NCBI GenBank assembly: GCA_964511555.1
Contig: CAZEFR010000024.1
Span: 1-34,567 of the forward strand
DNA length: 34,567 bases
Reading direction: 5' to 3'
Source: CAIZGX01 sp964511555
Lineage (GTDB): Bacteria; Bacteroidota; Bacteroidia; Flavobacteriales_D; Sanyastnellaceae
How positions within the stretch are numbered: the first letter of the stretch is position 1; each line of letters begins with the position of its first letter. The position numbers and the translations under genes are program-made. Shown here piece after piece: positions 16,067 to 24,429 of the stretch. The notes under the pieces were generated by a model. It ran no database searches. It was not told the DNA's origin and was given only the letters and a program-made list of their open reading frames with translations.

Positions 16067-16972
16067 ATGAATAAACTTGCTACTGCGTTTAAATTCGGAA
16101 CCATTGCCCTGCTGCTTGCGGCTATTGTTCAATGCTCTTCGTCTGTAGAACAAGGTTCTTCGAAAGGTGTTTCACAAGATGCTTCGCAAGGTGCTACGCA
16201 AGGTCCTGCGGAAGGTGCTTCGCAAGATGTTGCACAAGAAAATAACGCAGGGAATACGGTGGCGACGCGTTTTAGTGTTCCGAACGGCTACACAAGAAAA
16301 TCTTACGCGGTCGGGACGTTCGGAAATTATTTGCAGCAGTTGCCGCTGAAACCTGCGGGAACGTTGACGAAGCGATACAACGGAGAAACGAAACCGAATA
16401 AAGTTGCAGCAGCGGTCATTGATGTTTCCGTTGGAAATTCAGACCTGCAACAGTGTGCCGATGCCATTATGCGATTGCGCGCCGAGTGGTTGTTCGCAGA
16501 GAAACGATTCGATGATATCGCTTTCGATCTCACGAACGGATTCAACATGAAATATTCCGAATGGAAAAAAGGAAAGCGCTTGAATAGCGCTTGCAACGGT
16601 TGGACAACCGGAGGCACGGCTTCAGAGACGCACGACGATTTCATGAATTACATGAAGAAAATCTTCACCTACGCAGGAACGCTTTCCTTGTCGAACGAAC
16701 TTCAACCCAAAGAAATTGCAAACCTTGAAGTGGGGGATGTCTTCATTAAAGGCGGATCTCCCGGACATGCCGTTATTGTGGTTGATGCAGCTGAAGGACG
16801 TGAAGGAAAAATATTCATGCTTGCCCAAAGCTACATGCCCGCGCAAGACATTGAAATTTTAAAGAATCCGAACAACGCAGGAATGTCGCCATGGTTCAAG
16901 GCCAGCGAAATAGGCATACTCGAAACACCCGAGTGGGATTTCCAGTGGAGCCAATTGAAGACGTGGCCGTGA
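16067..16972 (+). CDS. DUF4846 family protein, probable lipoprotein
   Basis: The start is taken at the ATG 16067 (MNKLATAFKFGTIALLLAAIVQC), which places a signal peptide at the N-terminus; the frame from 16043 adds eight non-signal residues. C23 follows a hydrophobic stretch and may be lipidated, though Q at -1 is unusual for a lipobox. Residues 29-57 are a low-complexity repeat. From about residue 70 the protein matches DUF4846 as I know it: YLQQLPLKP, NKVAAAVIDVSVGNSDLQQCADA, MRLRAEWLF, FDLTNGF, MKKIFTYAGTLSLS, DVFIKGGSPGHAVIVVD, MLAQSYMPAQDIEILKNP and a terminal ETPEWDF. The HAVIVVDAAE part recalls papain-like or NlpC-like folds with a catalytic His, but function is unknown. No close operon partner. 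Confidence 0.85.
   Translation: MNKLATAFKFGTIALLLAAIVQCSSSVEQGSSKGVSQDASQGATQGPAEGASQDVAQENNAGNTVATRFSVPNGYTRKSYAVGTFGNYLQQLPLKPAGTLTKRYNGETKPNKVAAAVIDVSVGNSDLQQCADAIMRLRAEWLFAEKRFDDIAFDLTNGFNMKYSEWKKGKRLNSACNGWTTGGTASETHDDFMNYMKKIFTYAGTLSLSNELQPKEIANLEVGDVFIKGGSPGHAVIVVDAAEGREGKIFMLAQSYMPAQDIEILKNPNNAGMSPWFKASEIGILETPEWDFQWSQLKTWP
16151..16237 (+). repeat. 12-bp coding repeat encoding a 4-residue unit
   Basis: About seven degenerate copies of a 12-bp unit of the type TCG-CAA-GGT-GCT, coding for S-Q-G-A variants, directly after the probable lipid-anchored Cys. Together they form a flexible linker rich in S, Q, G and A. Length is likely to vary between strains by slippage without changing the frame. 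Confidence 0.85.
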
Positions 16973-16988
16973 GTGATTATATTTGAAG

Positions 16989-18335
16989 ATGAAATTTAAA
17001 ATCTTCACGCTGCTTGCTTTCATGCAAGCAGGACAAGCTTTTGCGCAGACTTCCGACAATTGGTTTCAAGATGCAAAATTTGGAATCTTTATACACTGGG
17101 GAATTTATTCCGTGAAGGGAATAGATGAATCGTGGTCTTTTCACAACAAAAAAATTAAGCACAGCGACTACATGGCGCAAGCCAAAGGCTTCACTGCGAA
17201 AAATTACAATCCAACAGACTGGGCAAACCTCATAGAACAGTCGGGCGCGAAATACGCCGTGGTCACTTCCAAGCATCACGACGGGGTTGCGCTCTGGGAC
17301 ACGAAGATTCCCTACTTGAACACTCCTTCCCATCAAAAAAGAAAAACGCCTTTCATCAACAGCATTCCGAAAACCTCTCCAGCTGCGCGCGATATCTATT
17401 CTCCTTTGATCGCTTCCCTTCAACATAAAAAAATAAAAATCGGAATCTATTATTCGCTCATCGACTGGAGCCATCCGTGCTATCCCGGCTATTTGAAAGA
17501 CAGCACACGCTATAAAATCGCAGACGACGCCGAGCGCTGGAACGTTTTCAAAACCTACAACGAAGCGCAAATCATGGAACTGCGCAATGCCTACAATCCA
17601 GATTTGTGGTGGTTCGACGGCGGTTGGGAACATTCGGCGCAAGAATGGAACGCCTTCGCAATTCGCGACAGCCTGGCGGCAAAAAACAAAAACGTGCTCA
17701 TCAACAACCGCCTTCCGGAATGCGGAAACTACGAGACTCCAGAAAACTCCTTCCCTATTCACAGAAACGAAAAGCCTTGGGAGTTGTGCCTCACGCTGAA
17801 TACCAACTGGGGTTGGCAACCGCAAGACACGGCCTTCAAAACGCCGGAGCAGATCATTCACATTCTAACCGATGTGGTTTCGTTGGGTGGAAATTTATTG
17901 CTCGACATTGGTCCGAAGGAAGACGGCACCTTCCCTCCGCAAGTTCACCGTGTGTTGGAAGAGACAGGCAATTGGCTGAATCACTACGGCGCTGCGATCT
18001 ACGGAACATGCGCCGGCTTGCCTCGCGAGTACTGCGAGTTCCCGACGACCGTGAGCGCAAACGGACATACGCTCTTCGTTTTCGTTCCGAATGGAATAGA
18101 GACGGTTTATTTGAAAGGCCTTCTTCCAAAAATAAAATCGGCGTTTTACCTCGATAACGATGCCCGCGTGAACTACGAAATCATTGGCAAAATTTCCTGG
18201 AGTTCACATCCCGGACTTGTTTCGTTGAAAACTTCTGGAAATGGCCCAACTCCCTATGCCCGCGTCATAGCGCTCGACCTCGAAGAGAGCCTTTGGAATG
18301 ACGAGGGAAAAATGAAGTTAGACGAGTTGAAATAA
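16989..18335 (+). CDS. GH29 alpha-L-fucosidase, exported
   Basis: The protein is 448 aa from the ATG at 16989; a TTG two codons earlier is a less likely start. A signal peptide (to about residue 20, GQAFAQ) is followed by the GH29 barrel: WFQDAKFGIFIHWGIYSV (HWG at 36-38), SKHHDGVALWD (H96, H97 bind fucose), IGIYYSLIDW, and the nucleophile motif LWWFDGGW with D210. The C-terminal third is a beta-sandwich domain (ETVYLKGLLP...). GH29 enzymes release alpha-L-fucose from glycans with a retaining mechanism. It begins 16 nt after the DUF4846 gene and may be co-transcribed. With the GH38-like enzyme upstream it suggests use of fucosylated, mannose-containing glycans of algal or animal origin. Confidence 0.93.
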   Translation: MKFKIFTLLAFMQAGQAFAQTSDNWFQDAKFGIFIHWGIYSVKGIDESWSFHNKKIKHSDYMAQAKGFTAKNYNPTDWANLIEQSGAKYAVVTSKHHDGVALWDTKIPYLNTPSHQKRKTPFINSIPKTSPAARDIYSPLIASLQHKKIKIGIYYSLIDWSHPCYPGYLKDSTRYKIADDAERWNVFKTYNEAQIMELRNAYNPDLWWFDGGWEHSAQEWNAFAIRDSLAAKNKNVLINNRLPECGNYETPENSFPIHRNEKPWELCLTLNTNWGWQPQDTAFKTPEQIIHILTDVVSLGGNLLLDIGPKEDGTFPPQVHRVLEETGNWLNHYGAAIYGTCAGLPREYCEFPTTVSANGHTLFVFVPNGIETVYLKGLLPKIKSAFYLDNDARVNYEIIGKISWSSHPGLVSLKTSGNGPTPYARVIALDLEESLWNDEGKMKLDELK

Positions 18336-18337
18336 GT

Positions 18338-18345
18338 TATCTTCG
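18338..18345 (+). promoter_or_regulatory. Putative -7 promoter box of purL
   Basis: TATCTTCG starts 2 bp after the fucosidase stop and ends 23 nt before the purL ATG. It is identical to the box at 630-637 and to that on the minus strand at 12554-12561. No TTG stands at 17-23 nt upstream. An A/T-rich leader (GTTTTTTAAAC) follows. I see no purine riboswitch. Confidence 0.45.
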
Positions 18346-18368
18346 CGTCAGTTTTTTAAACGTACTAC

Positions 18369-20609
18369 ATGTCGAACGCATCTACGCAAATTGCAACGCT
18401 TGAACAAGCACAAGAAATGGGACTTCGTCCCGAAGAATTTGATCAAATCAAAACCATCTTAGGCCGCACGCCGAATTTCACGGAAATGTGCGTGTACTCT
18501 GTAATGTGGAGCGAACACTGCTCATACAAAAACAGTATCAAGTGGTTGAAAACACTTCCGAAGGACGGACCACACATGTTGGTGAAGGCCGGAGAAGAGA
18601 ACGCAGGTCTAGTAGACATTGGCGACGGCCTGGGCTGCGCCTTCAAAATAGAATCGCATAACCACCCGAGTGCGCTTGAGCCATACCAAGGCGCTGCTAC
18701 CGGAGTTGGTGGAATTAATCGCGACATCTTCACCATGGGTGCGCGTCCGATTGCGCAATTGAATTCATTGCGTTTCGGAAAACTTGAAAATCCGAAAACC
18801 AAATGGTTGTTGGAAGGTGTGGTGAAGGGAATTGGTAATTATGGAAACGCCTTCGGTATTCCTACTGTTGGTGGTGAAGTGTTTTTCGACGAGAGTTACC
18901 AAGTGAATCCGTTGGTAAACGCCATGTCTGTGGGCTTGGTTGAAAACGGAAAGATGATTAGTGCGAAAGCAAGAGGCGTTGGTAATCCGGTTTACATTGT
19001 TGGATCTGCCACAGGAAAAGATGGAATTAAAGGAGCATCGTTCGCTTCGAAAGATATTACCGCTGAATCTGCGAAGGATCTTCCTTCTGTTCAGGTGGGC
19101 GATCCATTTCAAGAAAAATTATTGTTGGAAGCGACCATGGAGTTGGCGGAAACCGATGCTATTGCAGGAATGCAAGACATGGGTGCTGCAGGTATCACCT
19201 GCTCTACCTCTGAAATGAGTGCGGGTGGTGGTGTTGGAATGGACATTCAGTTAGACAAGGTTCCAACCAGACAAGAAGGCATGCAGCCGTTTGAAATCTT
19301 ACTTTCTGAATCGCAAGAGCGTATGCTTATTGTTATCAAGAAAGGACACGAAGCGGAAGTAGAAAAGATTTTCGAAAAGTGGGATTTACACGCTGCTGAA
19401 ATTGGAGTGGTAACAGACGGACCAATGGTTCGCTATTACATGAACGGTGAAATTGTGAGCGAAATTCCTGCAGAGAGCTTGGTTCTTGGCGGTGGCGCTC
19501 CGGTTTACGAAAGAGAATACAGCGAGCCTGCTTATTACGCAGAGAACAAGAAGTTCAGCATGGATAACGTAGCTGAACCGAAAGATTATGTAGTGACTGC
19601 AAGACAGTTGATTGCTTTACCGAACATTGCGAGCAAGCGTTGGGTGTATGAGCAATACGACAGCATGGTAGGAACTGTGAACATGAGCACGAATCGCAAG
19701 AGCGACGCGGCTGTAGTGAATGTAAAAGGAACCAACAAAGCGGTTGTTTTAACTGTTGACTGTAACGCGCGTTACGTGAACAACGATCCAGAAATTGGAA
19801 CACAAATCGCAGTTGCTGAAGCAGCGCGTAACATTGTGTGTTCAGGGGGTGAGCCTTCGGCAATTACGAACTGCTTGAACTTTGGTAATCCATACAACCC
19901 AGAAGTATACTGGCAGTTCGTAGGAGCAATTAAAGGAATGGGTGCTGCTTGCACGAAGTTCCAAACTCCTGTTACGGGCGGAAACGTGAGCTTCTACAAT
20001 CAGACTGCAAAAGCAGACGGATCTGCTGCGCCTGTATTCCCTACGCCAACCATTGGAATGTTGGGTGTAATGAAAGACAAGAGTCTGCAAATGACGTTGG
20101 ACTTCAAATACAAAGGAGATTTGATTTTCCTTTTAGGAACAACTCAAAACGAAATTAATTCGAGCGAATACTTGGCGAACATTGTCGGAACCCTCGGTTC
20201 TCCGGCACCTTCGTTCAACTTGGAAGAAGAATACCAACTTCAGCAATGCATTAAAGGATTGATCAAAAACAGTTTTATTAATGCAGCACACGACGTGAGC
20301 GACGGTGGGTTGTTTACTACGTTGGTTGAAATGTGCTTGCCGAACGACCTTGGATTCGACATTGTAACAGACAGTGAAATTCGTAAAGACGCATTCTTGT
20401 TTGGTGAATCGCAAAGCCGTGTTGTTGTTTCAGTGGTGGAAGAAGACGAAGACAAATTCCTAGATTTCGTTGCTGAAATGAATATCCCTTGCTTGCTTTT
20501 AGGTCATGTTACCAAAGGAAGATGCACGGTTGACGAACAAAATTTTGGAATGATTGCAGATTATAAAGAACTTTATGACAATGCAATTGGAAAAGAAATG
20601 GCGAACTAA
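18369..20609 (+). CDS. purL: Phosphoribosylformylglycinamidine synthase subunit PurL (small form)
   Basis: A 746-aa cytoplasmic enzyme for the fourth step of purine synthesis: FGAR + glutamine + ATP to FGAM. The length matches the small PurL, which needs the separate PurQ glutaminase and PurS; no glutaminase domain is present. Motifs include EMCVYSVMWSEHCSYKNS (catalytic His near residue 50), FKIESHNHPS, YQGAATGVGGINRDIFTMGARPIA (first ATP-binding region), DMGAAGITCSTSEMS, ALTVDCNARYVNNDPEIG-type second half motifs, and AHDVSDGG near the C-terminus. It begins a run of co-directional genes but is probably transcribed from its own promoter. purQ and purS are not in this window. Confidence 0.97.
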   Translation: MSNASTQIATLEQAQEMGLRPEEFDQIKTILGRTPNFTEMCVYSVMWSEHCSYKNSIKWLKTLPKDGPHMLVKAGEENAGLVDIGDGLGCAFKIESHNHPSALEPYQGAATGVGGINRDIFTMGARPIAQLNSLRFGKLENPKTKWLLEGVVKGIGNYGNAFGIPTVGGEVFFDESYQVNPLVNAMSVGLVENGKMISAKARGVGNPVYIVGSATGKDGIKGASFASKDITAESAKDLPSVQVGDPFQEKLLLEATMELAETDAIAGMQDMGAAGITCSTSEMSAGGGVGMDIQLDKVPTRQEGMQPFEILLSESQERMLIVIKKGHEAEVEKIFEKWDLHAAEIGVVTDGPMVRYYMNGEIVSEIPAESLVLGGGAPVYEREYSEPAYYAENKKFSMDNVAEPKDYVVTARQLIALPNIASKRWVYEQYDSMVGTVNMSTNRKSDAAVVNVKGTNKAVVLTVDCNARYVNNDPEIGTQIAVAEAARNIVCSGGEPSAITNCLNFGNPYNPEVYWQFVGAIKGMGAACTKFQTPVTGGNVSFYNQTAKADGSAAPVFPTPTIGMLGVMKDKSLQMTLDFKYKGDLIFLLGTTQNEINSSEYLANIVGTLGSPAPSFNLEEEYQLQQCIKGLIKNSFINAAHDVSDGGLFTTLVEMCLPNDLGFDIVTDSEIRKDAFLFGESQSRVVVSVVEEDEDKFLDFVAEMNIPCLLLGHVTKGRCTVDEQNFGMIADYKELYDNAIGKEMAN

Positions 20610-20626
20610 TTCTTTGAATTGAAACT

Positions 20627-21454
20627 ATGTCGTTTGTAAAGTTTTTAAAATCGAAATACGGTAAGAAGCAAATGCTCATCATCTTGGGCGTGAACCTATT
20701 TTTGTTTCTTGGCGTTATTTTCTTTTTGAAGTTTTATACCCGACATGATCAAGCCATTCAAATTCCTGATTTAAAAGGGAAATCTGAGGCGGAAGCTCGA
20801 GCCATATTAGAAGATCTCGATTTGGAAATGGTAGTGACGGACAGCTTGTTCGTTGCCACTGCTTCGCCCGGAACAGTAAGAGATCAAAGCCCGAAGCCGG
20901 GAAGTATGGTGAAAGACGGGCGTGTTATCTTCATTAGTATTTTCAAAAGAACGCCACCCATGGTTCCGATTAATGTGAAGGAAGGCGACCACATTCAGAT
21001 TGCTTCACTTCGCTTGACGAATAAGGGAATCAAGTTTCAAATTAAGTATGCTCCGAACAACAGCATGATTGGTGTTGTCATGAAAGTGGAATATAACGGA
21101 CGTTCCCTGAAATATGGCGAATTGTTGGAACACGGCCAAACGGTGGTGCTTACGGTAGGTGAAGGAGCGAAAACGACGGTGCCCGTTCCAAACCTTTTCG
21201 GATTGTCATACAACGACGCAATTAGTCTGTTGAACAGTTTGAATTTATCTGGACAAGGATTCTTCGAACCAGCGGCATATAATTTTGCTGATTCTGCACA
21301 GTACCGTGTTTGCCGACAAGACCCAAAGTATTCTTCTCAAGCTATTCCAATGGCCGCAGGAAGATTCATGGATTTTTGGTTAAGCAAAGAGCCTTGCACA
21401 ATAGACACGCTGATCAATCCGTTTGAGCAGCAACAAGACCTATTCGTACCTTAA
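20627..21454 (+). CDS. Membrane-anchored PASTA domain protein
   Basis: A 275-aa protein with a short cytoplasmic start, one membrane segment (about 16-36, MLIILGVNLFLFLGVIFFLKF) and three periplasmic PASTA repeats (about 42-108, 110-176 and 178-258; each begins like IQIPDLKGKSEAEARAIL or VPVPNLFGLSYNDAISLLNSL). PASTA domains bind peptidoglycan or beta-lactam-like ligands; here there is no kinase or transpeptidase domain. Small PASTA proteins next to an RluD gene are common in Bacteroidota, usually with a D-Ala-D-Ala ligase gene, which is absent here. The stop overlaps the next start by 1 bp (TAATG), so translation is probably coupled. Confidence 0.9.
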   Translation: MSFVKFLKSKYGKKQMLIILGVNLFLFLGVIFFLKFYTRHDQAIQIPDLKGKSEAEARAILEDLDLEMVVTDSLFVATASPGTVRDQSPKPGSMVKDGRVIFISIFKRTPPMVPINVKEGDHIQIASLRLTNKGIKFQIKYAPNNSMIGVVMKVEYNGRSLKYGELLEHGQTVVLTVGEGAKTTVPVPNLFGLSYNDAISLLNSLNLSGQGFFEPAAYNFADSAQYRVCRQDPKYSSQAIPMAAGRFMDFWLSKEPCTIDTLINPFEQQQDLFVP

Positions 21455-23328
21455 TGAAAAATCTTCTTTCTATCGTTTTATTGTTTGCGTTCTTTTGCGG
21501 TTACACCCAAGAAACGGAAACTGTTATTCGTTTCGATGCGCAGCGCAATGCTCAAGCTAAAAAAGAATTTATTTGGAAACAACAAGGGGAATTGCGCGGA
21601 GGAACCGCTAGTTTATCTATACCTTTTTTCGATGATTTTTCCAGGTATTCTTTACCCACGAATGACCCTACTATTCCATCGAATTGGAGACGCTGGACAG
21701 ACACATGTGCATTTATAAACACAGGGTTTCCCATAGCCCCTCCAACCATTGGCGTTGCTACTTTAGACGGCTTGCGCGCAGACGGATACCCATACAATTT
21801 CAGCGATGAATTTTCTTACGGAAGTGCTGACACGTTAACTTCTCTTCCCATTGACCTTTCATCTTTAACTGCAACTGATCAAGTTTTTCTATCTTTTTTC
21901 TATCAGGGCGGCGGAATGGGAAACAATCCTGATTTAGGAGACAGTTTAATTGTTGAATTCTACTCCCCTTTCGGCGCTGGTCAATGGACGCAAGTATGGA
22001 CCAGTCCCGAGGTATTTCCAACTGACACCTTCGAACAAATATTTATTGGCATAAGCACACCTGATTATTTGCTAGATGGATTTCAGTTTAGATTCAGAAA
22101 TTTCGGAACGTTAAGCGGTGCTTTCGATCATTGGCACATTGATTATGTTCAGCTAGATGCCGGAGTAGATTCAAGCAATGTCATTTTCGATGAGGTAAGT
22201 ATGCAGTTTCCTATACGCACCATGCTTAACGAATATACTGCCATGCCCCTTACCCACTTCGCAGCAAATGCATCGAGTAATATGGCTTCAAGCATAGCTG
22301 TTCAGGAAAGGAACCTAGGAAACGATGAAAACATTGTGACCAGTTACAGCGTGACAAAGGAAGATGGAAGCGCACAAGTTTTTAACGCCGTTGATTTCAA
22401 CACAGCATTAAATGCAAATTCTTCCTTTACTCGAACCATTAATCTCAATGGATTTACATACAACGTTACTCCAGACGACACGTGTTCTTACTTCGATGTA
22501 AAAACGTATATCAATCCAACCGATGCGCGGCTTCAAAACGATACCGCAACACTTCGTCAGTACTTCTACAACTATTACGCTTACGATGATGGCACTGCAG
22601 AACGAGGTTACTCCAATTCTGCCGCAGGCGGAATGATAGCTGTGAAGTTCCGCGCTGAAGTTGCAGATTCATTGCTAGGGTTATTCATTTACTGGCTTCC
22701 AACCGGAATAGATGTCTCCGCAGAAACTTTTTTGCTTCGTGCCTGGTCAGATGGCGGAGCGCTACCTGGCAGTGAGCTGGGTGAAAATTTCAATTACCAT
22801 TTACCTGTATTTTATTCTCAAGGTGAAAACTACTTTTCATATTACAGCTATGACAATCCCATTGCGGTCACTGGCAACTTTTATGTAGGTTGGGTGCAAA
22901 GTGGAAGCATTGGTTTACCCGTTGGAAATGATAAGAGCGGAAACACAAACGTTACGAAAGTCTTTTACAACAATGGTTTTGACCAACCTTGGCAACAATC
23001 AAGTATAAACGGCTCGCTTATGATTAGACCTGTTTTCAAATCTGGAAAATCTTCCGTTTGGAATTCTATAGCAGAACTTACAAGCGAGAATCCTTCTGTG
23101 TATCCGAATCCGTTTAGCAACAGCTTTACTGTTGAAGGATTGCATGAAAATTCATCTTACCAGATTTCGATTCTTTCTTCAACCGGACAATTACTTGAGG
23201 CAAACAATTATTCACACGTTTCTCGAGTAGAAGTGCACAACAGTGCGCTGCCGGCAGGTATCTACTTCATTCAAATCACAAACAATTCAACACAAGAAAT
23301 CATTCGCTTAAAAGCAATGAAACAATAA
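21454..23328 (+). CDS. Type IX secretion cargo protein with C-terminal sorting domain
   Basis: A 624-aa protein with a signal peptide (to about residue 19, FFCGYTQ). The body is beta-rich (FFDDFSRYS... WRRWTDTCAFIN... FLSFFYQGGGMG... DHWHIDYVQL...) with no catalytic domain I recognise. Residues from Y550 on form a type A T9SS sorting domain: VYPNPFSNSFTVEGL, ISILSSTGQLLE, and LPAGIYFIQIT before the terminal IRLKAMK. It should cross the outer membrane through the Por/Spr machinery and be released or anchored on the surface. The body resembles exported proteins that stand in the PASTA-RluD cluster of many flavobacteria; function unknown. It lies between, and overlaps or nearly touches, both neighbours. 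Confidence 0.9.
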   Translation: MKNLLSIVLLFAFFCGYTQETETVIRFDAQRNAQAKKEFIWKQQGELRGGTASLSIPFFDDFSRYSLPTNDPTIPSNWRRWTDTCAFINTGFPIAPPTIGVATLDGLRADGYPYNFSDEFSYGSADTLTSLPIDLSSLTATDQVFLSFFYQGGGMGNNPDLGDSLIVEFYSPFGAGQWTQVWTSPEVFPTDTFEQIFIGISTPDYLLDGFQFRFRNFGTLSGAFDHWHIDYVQLDAGVDSSNVIFDEVSMQFPIRTMLNEYTAMPLTHFAANASSNMASSIAVQERNLGNDENIVTSYSVTKEDGSAQVFNAVDFNTALNANSSFTRTINLNGFTYNVTPDDTCSYFDVKTYINPTDARLQNDTATLRQYFYNYYAYDDGTAERGYSNSAAGGMIAVKFRAEVADSLLGLFIYWLPTGIDVSAETFLLRAWSDGGALPGSELGENFNYHLPVFYSQGENYFSYYSYDNPIAVTGNFYVGWVQSGSIGLPVGNDKSGNTNVTKVFYNNGFDQPWQQSSINGSLMIRPVFKSGKSSVWNSIAELTSENPSVYPNPFSNSFTVEGLHENSSYQISILSSTGQLLEANNYSHVSRVEVHNSALPAGIYFIQITNNSTQEIIRLKAMKQ

Positions 23329-23329
23329 G

Positions 23330-24358
23330 ATGGAAGAAAACGAAATTCTAGAGGAGCAGGAAGAAGGTTTTTTCGAACATCATCGGATTGTAGCAGATAA
23401 AGGTCAAAAGCTTATGCGTCTGGACAAGTTCTTGGTTGATCGCCTGGAACGAACTTCGCGCAATCGTATTCAAAATGCGGCAGACGATGGCTACGTAAAA
23501 GTCAATGGTATTCCCGTAAAGAGCAGCTATAAAGTAAAACCCAACGATGTTATAACCATTGAGATGCCCTATCCTGTTCGGGATATGGAATTGATAGCAG
23601 AAGATATTCCCATTGACATTGTATACGAAGACAATGATTTGGTAATTCTTATGAAACCCAAAAACATGGTTGTGCATCCCGGTTTCGGAAATTTCTCGGG
23701 CACCTTGCTGAATGCCATGCTGTATCATTTTCAGAACCTCCCGATTAACAGCGATGCACGTCCGGGATTGGTTCACAGACTAGACAAGAACACAACTGGA
23801 TTAATGGTCATTGCTAAGACCGAAGAAGCACTGACGCATTTAGGCAAGCAGTTTTTCGATCGAACCATTGACAGAAGATATGTGGCGTTGGTGTGGGGAG
23901 ACGTGAAGGAAGACGGAACTGTAATTGGCAACACAGGACGCAGTTTGAAGGATCGTAAGGTGTTTACAGTATTTCCAGAGGGAGATCACGGGAAGCATGC
24001 CGTTACCCATTACAAAGTGTTGAAACGTTTCGGATACGTTACCCTCATTGAATGCAAGCTCGAAACCGGTCGCACCCACCAGATTCGTGTGCACATGAAA
24101 CACATTGGGCACACTCTTTTTGGCGACTACGAATACGGTGGGGATAAAGTTTTGAAAGGAACCACTTTCACGAAGTATAAACAATTCGTTCAGAACTGTC
24201 TAGATCTTTTGCCAAGGCAAGCGTTGCATGCGCGAACGTTGTCTTTCACCCATCCTACAACAGGAGAATGGATGAGCTTTGAAAGCAAGATGCCAGACGA
24301 TATTCAAGCGGTGCTTGATAAATGGGAATCGTACTCGGAAAATAGTATGAAAGGTTAG
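23330..24358 (+). CDS. rluD: RluD-type 23S rRNA pseudouridine synthase
   Basis: A 342-aa enzyme of the RluA family. Residues 27-80 are an S4 RNA-binding domain (MRLDKFLVDRLERTSRNRIQNAADDGYVKVNG). The catalytic domain has IVYEDNDLVILMKPKNMVVHPG, GLVHRLDKNTTGLMVIAKT with catalytic D152, and LETGRTHQIRVHMKHIGHTLFGD. The S4 domain and length favour RluD, which makes pseudouridines at 1911, 1915 and 1917 of helix 69, over RluC; exact target is inferred. It begins 1 nt after the sorting-domain gene and closes the PASTA operon. Confidence 0.92.
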   Translation: MEENEILEEQEEGFFEHHRIVADKGQKLMRLDKFLVDRLERTSRNRIQNAADDGYVKVNGIPVKSSYKVKPNDVITIEMPYPVRDMELIAEDIPIDIVYEDNDLVILMKPKNMVVHPGFGNFSGTLLNAMLYHFQNLPINSDARPGLVHRLDKNTTGLMVIAKTEEALTHLGKQFFDRTIDRRYVALVWGDVKEDGTVIGNTGRSLKDRKVFTVFPEGDHGKHAVTHYKVLKRFGYVTLIECKLETGRTHQIRVHMKHIGHTLFGDYEYGGDKVLKGTTFTKYKQFVQNCLDLLPRQALHARTLSFTHPTTGEWMSFESKMPDDIQAVLDKWESYSENSMKG

Positions 24359-24378
24359 TTTTTTAAACCTTATTGCTC

Positions 24379-24386
24379 TATTTTCG
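24379..24386 (+). promoter_or_regulatory. Putative -7 promoter box of the exporter operon
   Basis: TATTTTCG lies 20 bp after the rluD stop and 43 nt before the ATG at 24430, in the only gap between the PASTA operon and the exporter operon. It agrees with the TAnnTTCG form seen elsewhere here. No -33 TTG at the right distance. Confidence 0.4.
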
Positions 24387-24429
24387 TGCATTGAACAAAA
24401 GTTAAACAAATGCTGTTTGTTTCAAAAAT

